Shown here: piece by piece, positions 21,243 through 28,838 of the stretch
Layout of the letters: the number at the start of each line of letters is the position of its first letter
Position numbering within the stretch: position 1 is the stretch's first letter
DNA from: an uncultured Chloroflexota bacterium
Lineage (GTDB): Bacteria > Chloroflexota > Anaerolineae > Aggregatilineales > Phototrophicaceae
Direction of reading: 5' to 3'
Assembly (NCBI GenBank): GCA_937988705.1
Contig: CALKIA010000073.1
Coordinates: 1 to 36,047, forward strand
Length of the DNA: 36,047 bases
Translations under genes and position numbers: made by a program
The notes under the pieces: generated by a model
What the model saw: only the letters and a program-made list of their open reading frames with translations
Databases searched by the model: none
What the model was told of the DNA's origin: nothing

Positions 21243-23186
21243 TTAGCTCCCGGAGAAGTCACGCGACCACAGGTTATCGAGGCTGCCGACCGTTTCGGGA
21301 GTCGCCACGCGACCAGCCACGAGGCAGCCGTTCTCGCCGCACGCCGGGTCTGCGCCATTGAGGATGGCAATCGCCACGCGGACAGCTTCCTGCGCATGCG
21401 CGAACGCATCGTAGGTCGTCGTCACGTCAACATAACCCTGTTCCATCAGCGTGAGCGCTTCGGGGAACAGGTCTTGCGTCGCCAGCCACATGTGGTTGGG
21501 ATCGCCGACGGGAGCCCAGCGGCCTGCGCTTTCCAACGCCGACTGCACCGAGGTGATGGCGAAGTCGCTGGCGAGGAACATACAGTTCGCATCCGGGTTC
21601 GCTTGCAGCGCATTGGTCGCGCCGGACAGGAACAGCGTTGCATCCCAGTCGGTCGGCACTTGCGCGATGGTCTGGAAGGCATCACTCGTCGCGTCGAATT
21701 CGTTCCACGCCACCGAGCGGTTGACCGCGTTTTCGTCCGTCAGCGCGCCTTGCAGTTCAATACAGCTGCCGGTCACGCCATTGGCGGTCAGCAGTGCAGC
21801 AAACGCTTCCGCCGTCGTCAGGGCTTGCGCGTAGCTGTCGCCGCCCACATGCGCCGACGGCGTCGTGGTCTTCGAGGCCCGGTCAAACGTGATGAACGGC
21901 ACGCCCGCATCCTGCGCCGCCCGAACGGACGAACCAATCGCCGCACTGTCTTCCGCACGAGCGATGATGATGTCGACGCCCTGATTGATCAGGTCTTCGA
22001 TATTCGCCGCTTGCCGCGCCGGATCGCCATCTGCCGCATTGATGACCCACTCAATATTCAAGCCAGCCGCCGCACCCTGCTCGACGCCTTGCGCCTGCAT
22101 GTAGGCTTCCCAGGCGTAGACCAACGACACGTCGTACTGATTCCACGACAGACCAACGCGCACCGTCCGCGCTTCCGCCGGAGCGCCATTGGCAAAGTCA
22201 CGCGACCACAGGTTGTCGAGGCCGCCGACCGTTTCGGGGGTCGCCACGCGACCCGCCACCAAGCAGCCATTCTCGCCGCAGGCCGGGTCTTCGCCGTTGA
22301 GGATGGCAATCGCTACACGGACGGCTTCCTGCGCATGCGCGAAGGCATCGTAGGTCGTCGTCACGTCAACGTAGCCCGCTTCCATCAGCGTGAGGGCTTC
22401 GGGGAACAGGTCTTGCGTCGCCAGCCACATGTGGTTGGGATCGCCGACGGGAGCCCAGCGGCCTGCGCTTTCCAACGCCGACTGCACCGAGGTGATGGCG
22501 AAGTCGCTGGCGAGGAACATACAGTTCGCATCCGGGTTCGCTTGCAGCGCATTGGTCGCGCCGGACAGGAACAGCGTTGCATCCCAGTCGGTCGGCACTT
22601 GCGCGATGGTCTGGAAGGCATCACTCGTCGCGTCGAATTCGTTCCACGCCACCGAGCGGTTGACCGCGTTTTCGTCCGTCAGCGCGCCTTGCAGTTCAAT
22701 ACAGCTGCCGGTCACGCCGTTGTCCGTTAGCAGCTGCGCGAAGGCTTCCGCCGTCGTCAGTGCCTGGGCGTAGCTGTCGCCGCCCACGTGCGCCGTCGGC
22801 GCGGTGGTCTTGGAAGCCCGGTCAAACGTGATGAACGGCACGCCCGCATCCTGCGCCGCCCGCACCGACGAACCGATCGCCGCGCTGTCTTCTGCACGAG
22901 CGATGATCAAATCGACACCCTGATTCAGCAGGTCTTCGATGTTCGCTGCCTGCCGTGCCGGATCGCCATCTGCCGCATTGATGACCCACTCAATATTCAA
23001 GCCGGCCGCCTCACCCTGCACGACGCCTTGCGCCTGCATGTAAGCTTCCCAGGCATAGACCAACGACACGTCGTACTGATTCCACGACAGACCGATGCGT
23101 ACCGTCCGGGGTTCCTGCGCTGAAACTGAGATGCTCAGCGCGAAAACCGCCAGAATAACCAGAACCAACATAACTTTGTGCTTCAT
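21243..23186 (-). CDS. Tandem-duplicated RbsB-type (PBP1) sugar-binding protein
   Basis: 647 residues from the ATG at 23186 (GGGAG ribosome site, signal peptide directly after it: 'MKHKVMLVLVILAVFALSIS', cleavage near VSA-QE). About twice the usual length. The mature protein is two complete periplasmic-binding-protein-type-1 domains with a period of 313 residues, each starting 'RTVR(I/V)GLSWNQYDVSL' and ending 'GRVATPETVG'. They are joined by a short 'SRDFANGAPAEA' linker. No lipobox. The middle of the two units is identical in DNA over 323 bases. It is encoded between an RbsC permease and the isomerase and should feed the two-permease importer. One signal peptide for two binding sites is unusual for this family. 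Confidence 0.93.
   Translation of the reverse strand: MKHKVMLVLVILAVFALSISVSAQEPRTVRIGLSWNQYDVSLVYAWEAYMQAQGVVQGEAAGLNIEWVINAADGDPARQAANIEDLLNQGVDLIIARAEDSAAIGSSVRAAQDAGVPFITFDRASKTTAPTAHVGGDSYAQALTTAEAFAQLLTDNGVTGSCIELQGALTDENAVNRSVAWNEFDATSDAFQTIAQVPTDWDATLFLSGATNALQANPDANCMFLASDFAITSVQSALESAGRWAPVGDPNHMWLATQDLFPEALTLMEAGYVDVTTTYDAFAHAQEAVRVAIAILNGEDPACGENGCLVAGRVATPETVGGLDNLWSRDFANGAPAEARTVRVGLSWNQYDVSLVYAWEAYMQAQGVEQGAAAGLNIEWVINAADGDPARQAANIEDLINQGVDIIIARAEDSAAIGSSVRAAQDAGVPFITFDRASKTTTPSAHVGGDSYAQALTTAEAFAALLTANGVTGSCIELQGALTDENAVNRSVAWNEFDATSDAFQTIAQVPTDWDATLFLSGATNALQANPDANCMFLASDFAITSVQSALESAGRWAPVGDPNHMWLATQDLFPEALTLMEQGYVDVTTTYDAFAHAQEAVRVAIAILNGADPACGENGCLVAGRVATPETVGSLDNLWSRDFSGS
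21457..21779 (-). repeat. Internal direct repeat, C-terminal copy (perfect core)
   Basis: These 323 bases are identical to 22396-22718 (offset 939 bases = 313 codons). Outside the core the homology continues in both directions, from about 21258 to the domain start, but with scattered, largely third-position differences. This identifies a tandem in-frame duplication whose centre has been homogenised. Confidence 0.9.
22396..22718 (-). repeat. Internal direct repeat, N-terminal copy (perfect core)
   Basis: Partner of 21457-21779. The match ends at 22719, where G replaces A. The first base before the core differs too (G at 22395 against C at 21456). Confidence 0.9.
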
Positions 23187-23292
23187 TCTTGACTCCCACG
23201 TAAACAATTCTAGACTGAAAGATTTCCTACCCTGCCCAGATTGATCGTTCCTGTCCTCCTTCCACTTCCATCGAACCGACCCGCGCGGCAGA

Positions 23293-24318
23293 TCACGTGG
23301 ATTTCGATGGCTTCGACGATTCAGAAGTTCGCGGCGTCACGGGTAGACGGGCGCGAAGCGAGTCGGCATACATGGCGATGAAGATGATCGCGCCGTTCAC
23401 GAACCGATAGGCGTAGGGATCAGCGCCGAGGTGATTCAAGCCATTACGGATGATTTCGAGGATCAGCACACCGCGCAGCGCGCCGGGCAGAATGCTGCCT
23501 TCGCCGCCGAACAGGCTGATCCCGCCGATCACAATGACGGACACGGCCGTGAATTCCAGACCGCTGCCAATCGAGGGTGACGCCGCTCCCACCTGAATGA
23601 CGGTGACAATGCCGCCGAGGGTCGCCAGCAGGCTCGACAGGATGAAGCTGAGATAGGTGACCTGCCGGGTGCGGATGCCAAGGCGCGCGGCGGTTTCTTC
23701 GCCGTTACCAATGGCAATCAGCCAGCGCCCGAACGGCGTGCGCGTCACCACGATATGGATGATCACCAGCACCGCCAGCGCGATCAGGCTGTCCACGAAG
23801 ACCGAACCGACCGTCAGGTTGCCTAAGCGTCGAATGTCTTCGGGCAAGCTGATGGTCGTCGACCGCGTCAGCTCCAGCCCTACCCCGCGCAGACTAATCA
23901 TGGTGCCGAGCGTGGCGATTAGCGGACTGATTTTGAGCACAACGACCAGAAAGCCATTCAACATGCCGATCAGCAGACCGATGACCAGCACGATGACCAG
24001 CGTCAAAAGAGGGTCAAAGCCGTTGCGCACCATCAGGATCGTGCCAATCGAGCTGGTCAGGAAAGCGACCGACCCGACCGAAATATCGAGTTTGCCCGTC
24101 ATCACCACCAGCGCCAGCCCGGCTGCGATGATCATCATCGGGGCGGCGGCGTGCAGCAGGCTGATCAGGTTGGCCGACGTCAAAAAGCGCGGCGCGCTCA
24201 GGGAGTAGAACAGCAGCACGAAGATCAGCACAATGTTGAAGCCATGCTGCAAAATGAAATTGCGCAGCCGAATCCAGTTGGAATCGGTGGGCACGGTGGT
24301 TTGCGTTTGCGCTGTCAT
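23293..24318 (-). CDS. RbsC-type sugar ABC transporter permease (second of the pair)
   Basis: 341 residues. An amphipathic start is followed by eight to ten hydrophobic segments. Family motifs are 'GLALVVMTGKLDISVGSV' (the TGxxDLSVGS signature), 'NGFLVVVLKISPLIATLG' and the coupling loop 'RWLIAIGNGEETAARLGIRTR'. 'VSVIVIGGISLFGGEGSI' near the end is also typical. The ATG overlaps the ATPase stop by four bases (ATGA), so translation is coupled. It pairs with the other permease at 25843-26844 as a heterodimer, served by the single ATPase between them. Confidence 0.93.
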   Translation of the reverse strand: MTAQTQTTVPTDSNWIRLRNFILQHGFNIVLIFVLLFYSLSAPRFLTSANLISLLHAAAPMMIIAAGLALVVMTGKLDISVGSVAFLTSSIGTILMVRNGFDPLLTLVIVLVIGLLIGMLNGFLVVVLKISPLIATLGTMISLRGVGLELTRSTTISLPEDIRRLGNLTVGSVFVDSLIALAVLVIIHIVVTRTPFGRWLIAIGNGEETAARLGIRTRQVTYLSFILSSLLATLGGIVTVIQVGAASPSIGSGLEFTAVSVIVIGGISLFGGEGSILPGALRGVLILEIIRNGLNHLGADPYAYRFVNGAIIFIAMYADSLRARLPVTPRTSESSKPSKST

Positions 24319-25832
24319 GCTGTTACCCCTGTCTCCGCTGTCGGAACAGCGCCGACCGCCGCCGCCATTAAATCGCTCCGGGTCGCGCTGCCCGGCAGTT
24401 CGCCGATGATTTGCCCGCGATGCATGATCACGTACCGCTGGGCCAGCGCCATGATGTCTTCAATTTCCGAGGAAATGAGCAGAATAGCCGCGCCGCTTTC
24501 CGCCAACTCAAAGATGATGTCGCGGATATCGGCTTTCGCGCCTACATCCAGACCCCGTGTCGGCTCATCCATGAAGAAGATCGGCGGGTTGAGTTCCAGC
24601 CAGCGCCCGACGACGACTTTCTGCTGATTGCCGCCGCTCAGGGTTTGTACGGGCTGGCCGAGTCTGGAGATGACAATATTGAGGCGTTCCACAAACTGCT
24701 GTGCCAGCGCGGTTTCGCGGCGCGTATCGACCAGTTTCCAGCGTGTGAGCAGTCCGCGCAGGTTGGCGAGTGACATGTTCTGCTTGACGGACATCGGCAG
24801 CAGCAGACCTTCATTGCGGCGGTCTTCTGTCACCATGCCGATCCACTTGTGCGCCTCGCGCGCTTTGACCAACCGCAGCGATCCGCCGACGTTCACTTCG
24901 ATCTGCCCAGCATCGATCGGGTCCAGCCCGACGATGGCGCGCGCCACTTCGGTGCGTCCCGAACCGAGCAACCCCCACAGGCCGACGACTTCGCCCTTAT
25001 GCAGCGTGAGGTTGATATCCTGAAGGATGCCGCGTCGGTTGAGGTTGCGCACCTTGAGCACGACCTCAGTGGACTGGCTGACCTCTTTTTTCGCGTGCTG
25101 GGTCATGTCAAGATCGCCGATCATCCAATGGACAAGCGCGGGGATCGTCAGGTCTTTGAGCAAGCCGGAACCGGCGTGTTCGCCACCGCGCATGACGGTC
25201 GCACGGTCACAGATGTCGAAAATTTCGTCGAGGAAGTGGGTGATGTAGATGATCGTCACGCCATCCGCCTTGAGCGACCGAATCACATCGAACAGGCGCG
25301 CTTTCTCGCGGCTCGTCAGCGAAGATGTTGGTTCATCGAAGATAATGATGCTGGGTTTGCTCAGCAGCGCCCGCGCGATTTCCACCATCTGGCGGTCGCC
25401 CGTACTCAGATACTGGACACGCGTATTCGGGGCGAACTGGCAGCCCACCCGATCCAGCACTGCCTGCGTGCTGCGCTCCATCGACTGGCGGTCGATCAGC
25501 CCGCCGCGTGTGGGGAAGCTGCTGACGTGGATGTTCTCCATGATGGTCATCGTCGGCAGCATGGCCATTTCCTGATGCACAAAGGCGATGCCGTTGGCGG
25601 TCGCTTGCAGCGGCGAGTGAATCTCGACCCGCTTGCCGGCGATCTGGATTTCGCCTTCGTCGGGACGCAGCACACCGCCGAGGATATTCATGAGCGTGCT
25701 CTTGCCCGCCCCATTCGCGCCGATCAGCGCCAGCGCTTCACCCGCATACGCTTGCAGATCAACGCCTTTGACTGCTTGTACACCGGGGAAACGCTTCACG
25801 ATTCCCCGCATTTCCAGGTAAGGTGTCGCCAT
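24315..25832 (-). CDS. RbsA/MglA-type sugar ABC transporter ATPase (two ABC domains)
   Basis: 505 residues, usual length for the two-domain sugar ATPases. The first domain has Walker A 'GANGAGKST' (about 38-46), a relaxed signature 'LSTGDRQMVEIARAL' and Walker B 'IIIFDEPTSSL'. The second has the degenerate Walker A typical of RbsA ('GLLGSGRTE'), a full signature 'LSGGNQQKVVVGRWL' and Walker B 'FFMDEPTRGLDVG'. It lies on the cytoplasmic face and energises import. It is framed by its two permease genes: 10 bases after the first, overlapping the second. Confidence 0.95.
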   Translation of the reverse strand: MATPYLEMRGIVKRFPGVQAVKGVDLQAYAGEALALIGANGAGKSTLMNILGGVLRPDEGEIQIAGKRVEIHSPLQATANGIAFVHQEMAMLPTMTIMENIHVSSFPTRGGLIDRQSMERSTQAVLDRVGCQFAPNTRVQYLSTGDRQMVEIARALLSKPSIIIFDEPTSSLTSREKARLFDVIRSLKADGVTIIYITHFLDEIFDICDRATVMRGGEHAGSGLLKDLTIPALVHWMIGDLDMTQHAKKEVSQSTEVVLKVRNLNRRGILQDINLTLHKGEVVGLWGLLGSGRTEVARAIVGLDPIDAGQIEVNVGGSLRLVKAREAHKWIGMVTEDRRNEGLLLPMSVKQNMSLANLRGLLTRWKLVDTRRETALAQQFVERLNIVISRLGQPVQTLSGGNQQKVVVGRWLELNPPIFFMDEPTRGLDVGAKADIRDIIFELAESGAAILLISSEIEDIMALAQRYVIMHRGQIIGELPGSATRSDLMAAAVGAVPTAETGVTA

Positions 25833-25842
25833 AAGTCTGCTC

Positions 25843-26844
25843 CTAGCGTTTCTTCAATGAGTCGATGGCGACGAAGGTGATGATGACAATGCCCTTAATG
25901 ATGAGGCCCGTGAAGAACGAGACCTGCATCATGTTCATGCTGTTGCTGATCACCGTCATGAAGATCGCGCCGAGCACCGCGCCGAGTGGACTGCCCACAC
26001 CACCATAAATGCTCACACCACCGACCACCGCCGAACTCACGATATCCAGCACTACGCCATCATTGCCGAGATTCGCGGACGCCGCGCCGAGGCGCGCCGA
26101 GAGGATGATCGCCGTCAAGCCGGCGAAGAAACCCGACAGCACATACGTCCCGAAGATCACGCGGTCGACGGGGATGCCAGAGACGCGCGCGGTCTTGGCA
26201 TTTGTCCCAGCGGCATACAACCAGCGCCCGATCATCGTGCGTTTGAACGCGATGGTCGCGATGACCACCATCACCACCATAATGAGGATGGGGCGCGGAA
26301 TATCGAAGATGCGGTCGAGGATAATACTGAAGAATTCCTCGTTGACGACCGGCACGCTCACCGAATTCGTGATCCAGATGGCCGTACCCGACGCAATGGT
26401 CATCATCGCCAACGTGACGACGAATGGGATCATCTTGAGATAGGCGACAGCGTAGCCATTGATGCAGCCCGCCACACAGCCCACCACCAGCATGATGAGA
26501 CAGCTTTCAAGGATGCTCCCACCCGCCTCCATCCGCATTGCGCCAAAAATCGCGCTCAGCGCCATCACCGACGGAATCGAGAGATCCATGCCGCCGCCGA
26601 CCATCACGGCCGTCATGCCAATCGCCATGAGACCCAACGTCGAAGCCTGCACGAAAATATTGACGATATTCCGGCTGTTGAAGAAAGTCGGCACGTACAG
26701 CGCCAGCAGCGCCAGCACAATCCCCAGAATGAAAATCGGCAGTAGATCCAGCAAGCGCGTCGGCGTGAAGGCTTGCCGCAGCCACTGTTTTAGAGAACGA
26801 GATTGGGAATCAGATGATTTAGAAGAAATGTTTTCGGCTAACAT
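25843..26844 (-). CDS. RbsC-type sugar ABC transporter permease (first of the pair)
   Basis: 333 residues from the ATG at 26844, preceded by AAAGG seven bases upstream; a GTG at 26886 is in frame but without a ribosome site. A polar, Ser-rich head of about 35 residues precedes the first membrane segment 'LPIFILGIVLALLALYVPTF'. Family motifs: 'GMTAVMVGGGMDLSIPSV' (variant of the TGxIDLSVG signature), 'RWLYAAGTNAKTARVSGIPV' coupling loop and 'AVVGGVSIYGGVGS'. It is the first gene of the region C operon and partners the other RbsC protein. The paired promoters lie 140-230 bases upstream. Confidence 0.93.
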   Translation of the reverse strand: MLAENISSKSSDSQSRSLKQWLRQAFTPTRLLDLLPIFILGIVLALLALYVPTFFNSRNIVNIFVQASTLGLMAIGMTAVMVGGGMDLSIPSVMALSAIFGAMRMEAGGSILESCLIMLVVGCVAGCINGYAVAYLKMIPFVVTLAMMTIASGTAIWITNSVSVPVVNEEFFSIILDRIFDIPRPILIMVVMVVIATIAFKRTMIGRWLYAAGTNAKTARVSGIPVDRVIFGTYVLSGFFAGLTAIILSARLGAASANLGNDGVVLDIVSSAVVGGVSIYGGVGSPLGAVLGAIFMTVISNSMNMMQVSFFTGLIIKGIVIITFVAIDSLKKR

Positions 26845-26968
26845 CCATAGACCTTTACTAGGAAAAACGTATTCTTTGACTGCCACAAACCGCAGGTTAA
26901 CGCAGGTTCACCTCTTTCCCGCTAGGACAATGCTGACGCTCAACGGTGCTGACCAGCCGGACAGCCTA

Positions 26969-26982
26969 CCTGTCATTACAGG
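26969..26982. promoter_or_regulatory. Palindromic site CCTGT-N4-ACAGG, candidate HutC-type operator
   Basis: A 14-base inverted repeat with five-base perfect arms around CATT. Its right part TGTCATTACAGG (26971-26982) matches TGTAATTACAGG at 28793-28804 in 11 of 12 positions. It lies just downstream of a possible start point on the minus strand (near 26984), a place where a repressor would act. Confidence 0.45.
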
Positions 26983-26990
26983 ATGTTATG

Positions 26991-27019
26991 ATTGTAGCGC
27001 CATTACGATGACGTGTAAA
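26991..27019 (-). promoter_or_regulatory. Candidate promoter P1 for the sugar importer operon
   Basis: Minus-strand TTTACA (27019-27014), 17-base spacer, TACAAT (26996-26991): 10 of 12 consensus positions. It would give a leader of about 140 bases to the ATG at 26844. It competes with the stronger-looking promoter at 27084-27112. Confidence 0.45.
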
Positions 27020-27078
27020 CCATTTCACGGTTTTGCCAGCACCGCCGCTCGGACTGCTTAGGCTGTAATCCTGTCCGC

Positions 27079-27107
27079 TTGTCATTATAAGTTACTCGAA
27101 GTATAAT
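27079..27107 (+). promoter_or_regulatory. Promoter for the KDPG-type aldolase gene
   Basis: TTGTCA (27079-27084), 17-base spacer, perfect TATAAT (27102-27107). The start point would be near 27114, which puts the ATG at 27106 inside the promoter and supports translation from 27163. Confidence 0.65.
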
Positions 27108-27112
27108 GTCGA
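27084..27112 (-). promoter_or_regulatory. Candidate promoter P2 for the sugar importer operon
   Basis: Minus-strand TCGACA (27112-27107), 17-base spacer, perfect TATAAT (27089-27084), 11 of 12 positions. The leader would be about 230 bases. It overlaps the divergent promoter at 27079-27107. Confidence 0.55.
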
Positions 27113-27116
27113 GTAA
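27092..27116. promoter_or_regulatory. Perfect inverted repeat over the -10 box, candidate operator
   Basis: TTACTCGA (27092-27099) and TCGAGTAA (27109-27116) are exact complements with a nine-base spacer that holds the plus-strand TATAAT. A dimeric repressor bound here would shut both overlapping promoters. The half-site GAGTAATTCA recurs at 27849-27858, upstream of the HutC-type regulator gene. Confidence 0.6.
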
Positions 27117-27162
27117 TTCAGGCAAGCAGTTTTCCGGTCACATTCACCGAAAAGAAAGATCT

Positions 27163-27837
27163 ATGGCCCGTTTTGATCGTCTCACCGTTTTGAACACCGT
27201 TTTGCAGGATGGCATGGTACCGCTGTTCTACCACGGAGATTTCACCGTTGCCGCCCAGGTCGTTGATGCGCTGGCCGCCGGCGGCAGCCGTGTACTGGAA
27301 TTCACTAATCGCGGTGACTTCGCCATTGAAGTCTTCAGCGCCATGATCAAGCACTGCGCCAAAGCCCACCCGGACATGGTGATCGGCATCGGCTCGGTCG
27401 ATGATGCGCCGACCGCCGCGCTCTATCTCGCGCACGGCGCGAATTTCGTCGTCGCCCCTACGTTCCGCGAAGAAGTGGCGCGCCTGTGCAACCGGCGCAA
27501 AGTCGCGTACATGCCGGGCTGTGAAACGCTCAACGAAATCGCGCAGGCGGAAGAATTCGGCACGGAAATCGTCAAGCTGTTTCCCGGCGGCGCGGCGGGC
27601 GGGCCGACCTTCGTCAAAGACATTCTCGCTCCGCGTCCGTGGACGAAGATCATGCCGACGGGCGGCGTCACGCCTGATGAAGACAATCTCAAGAGCTGGT
27701 TTGAGGCGGGTGTGGTCTGCGTGGGCATGGGCAGCCGCTTGATTCGCAGCGAATGGATCAAAGCGGGCGATTTCGGCGCGATGAGCGACCTGACGCGCGT
27801 CACACTGGAGCGCATTCGCGCGCTGCGGGGTCAGTAA
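27163..27837 (+). CDS. KDPG/KHG-type class I aldolase
   Basis: 224 residues from the ATG at 27163; an ATG at 27106 lies in the promoter. The protein is a single TIM barrel of the Eda/DgoA family. Schiff-base Lys138 is in 'EIVKLFPGG', the proton-transfer Glu46 in 'RVLEFTNRG', and the phosphate-loop region in 'KIMPTGGVTPDEDNLKSWFEAG'. Members split 2-keto-3-deoxy-6-phospho-sugar acids or 4-hydroxy-2-oxoglutarate to pyruvate or glyoxylate plus an aldehyde. The strand after Glu46 differs from Eda ('LEFTNRG' in place of 'LEVTLRT'), so the substrate may differ. A paralogue lies at 35194-35847. Confidence 0.88.
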   Translation: MARFDRLTVLNTVLQDGMVPLFYHGDFTVAAQVVDALAAGGSRVLEFTNRGDFAIEVFSAMIKHCAKAHPDMVIGIGSVDDAPTAALYLAHGANFVVAPTFREEVARLCNRRKVAYMPGCETLNEIAQAEEFGTEIVKLFPGGAAGGPTFVKDILAPRPWTKIMPTGGVTPDEDNLKSWFEAGVVCVGMGSRLIRSEWIKAGDFGAMSDLTRVTLERIRALRGQ

Positions 27838-27943
27838 GCACGTCGGCAGAGTAATTCACGACGGGGTAGGCATCAGTGCAAAGTCGGCGAGCATGTTACC
27901 ATTAACGGATAACCGAGTGCCTTATCGAGGAAGAGCAGCAGGC

Positions 27944-28738
27944 ATGATCGATTTTGACAGTCATATCCCCTACTATGTCCAGGTCAAGGACATTCTGCGG
28001 GCAAAAATGCGCGACGGCACGTGGCGTCCCGGTGAACAACTGCCGAGCGAAGCTGACCTGTGCGCCACCTACGGCGTCAGCCGCACGGTGATCCGTCAGG
28101 CGCTGCAAGACCTGATCCACGAAGGCTTGATCAAACGGCGGAAAGGTAAAGGGAGCTTCGTCTCCGCCCCCAAGATCAGCGAGCAGTTGGCGCAAAAGCT
28201 CACCGGCTTCTATCAGGACATGGTCGAACAGGGGCTGCAGCCCGTCACCCGCGTGCTAGCGCAGGCCGTGATCCCCGCCAAAGATGCGGTCGCGCAGTGG
28301 CTTGGCATCCGACCGGGGACGCCCGTGACCGAAGTTGTGCGCCTGCGCTCCGTGCAGGGCGTGCCGATTATGCTGGTGACGACTTACGTCCCGACCGCGG
28401 TGTGTCCGGCCTTGGTCGAGGTTGATCTGGCCAACCAGTCGCTTTACGCCGTGCTGGAAAGTCAATATGGGCTGCTTATCGCCCGCGGACGCCGAACGAT
28501 TCAGGCCGTGCTCGCCGACGGACAGGAAGCAAAGCTGCTGGAAGTCAACAAAGGCGCGGCGCTGTTCCGGTTGGACAGCATCAGCTACACCAGCGACGGC
28601 ACGCCGATCGAATACTATTTCGCGTATCATCGCGGCGACCGTTCGCAGTTTGAGGTTGAACTCATTCGTTCGCGCGACAGCAGCCCGACCGAAACCGTCC
28701 GCGATTTACCGCCGAGCAATCGCTTCACTCAGCCCTAA
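27944..28738 (+). CDS. GntR-family transcriptional regulator, HutC/UTRA subgroup
   Basis: 264 residues from the ATG at 27944, chosen because it follows AGGAAGAG and opens with the standard 'IDFDSHIPYYVQVKDILRAKM'; an ATG at 27893 adds unrelated residues. The winged helix-turn-helix covers about 5-72 ('LPSEADLCATYGVSRTVIRQALQDL', wing 'RRKGKGSFV'). The UTRA ligand domain follows from about 85 to 235 ('VTEVVRLRSVQGVPIMLVTTYVP', 'GTPIEYYFAYHRGDRSQFEVEL'). UTRA regulators respond to sugars, sugar phosphates or amino compounds. It sits 106 bases after the aldolase gene and 100 bases before the kinase gene, and TGTnATTACA-type sites lie in both neighbouring promoters. Confidence 0.93.
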   Translation: MIDFDSHIPYYVQVKDILRAKMRDGTWRPGEQLPSEADLCATYGVSRTVIRQALQDLIHEGLIKRRKGKGSFVSAPKISEQLAQKLTGFYQDMVEQGLQPVTRVLAQAVIPAKDAVAQWLGIRPGTPVTEVVRLRSVQGVPIMLVTTYVPTAVCPALVEVDLANQSLYAVLESQYGLLIARGRRTIQAVLADGQEAKLLEVNKGAALFRLDSISYTSDGTPIEYYFAYHRGDRSQFEVELIRSRDSSPTETVRDLPPSNRFTQP

Positions 28739-28753
28739 GCCGCTGTCTAGGCT

Positions 28754-28782
28754 TTGGTCAAAGTCAGAATTTTCTGTATACT
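28754..28782 (+). promoter_or_regulatory. Possible promoter for the kinase-led operon
   Basis: TTGGTC (28754-28759), 17-base spacer, TATACT (28777-28782). The -35 is weak and the -10 good. The start point would be near 28789, with an operator-like palindrome just downstream. Confidence 0.4.
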
Positions 28783-28792
28783 ATTGTCATGA

Positions 28793-28804
28793 TGTAATTA
28801 CAGG
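28793..28804. promoter_or_regulatory. Palindrome TGTAATTACA(GG), candidate HutC-type operator
   Basis: TGTAATTACA (28793-28802) is a perfect ten-base palindrome of the GT-N-AC pattern used by GntR-family dimers. It lies just after the expected transcription start of the kinase operon. The extended form TGTAATTACAGG recurs, with one change, at 26971-26982, and more loosely at 27080-27089 and 35077-35088. Confidence 0.5.
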
Positions 28805-28838
28805 ACAACAGGTAATAGATCTTGTTTATGGAGCACCT

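Noticed and set aside
21396..22730. A 444-residue open frame on the plus strand opposite the duplicated binding protein
   Set aside because: It is Arg/His-rich antisense sequence that arises from codon bias and carries the same internal repeat as the real gene; no ribosome site or family resemblance.
28784..28808. TTGTC...GACAA as a long operator
   Set aside because: Its symmetry axis (28796) does not coincide with that of the inner palindrome TGTAATTACA (28797.5), so the two are not one site.
28422..28838. A long N-terminal extension of the FGGY kinase frame
   Set aside because: It overlaps the HutC-type regulator gene in another frame, has Arg/Ser-rich composition, and the kinase begins normally at 28839 with a ribosome site.
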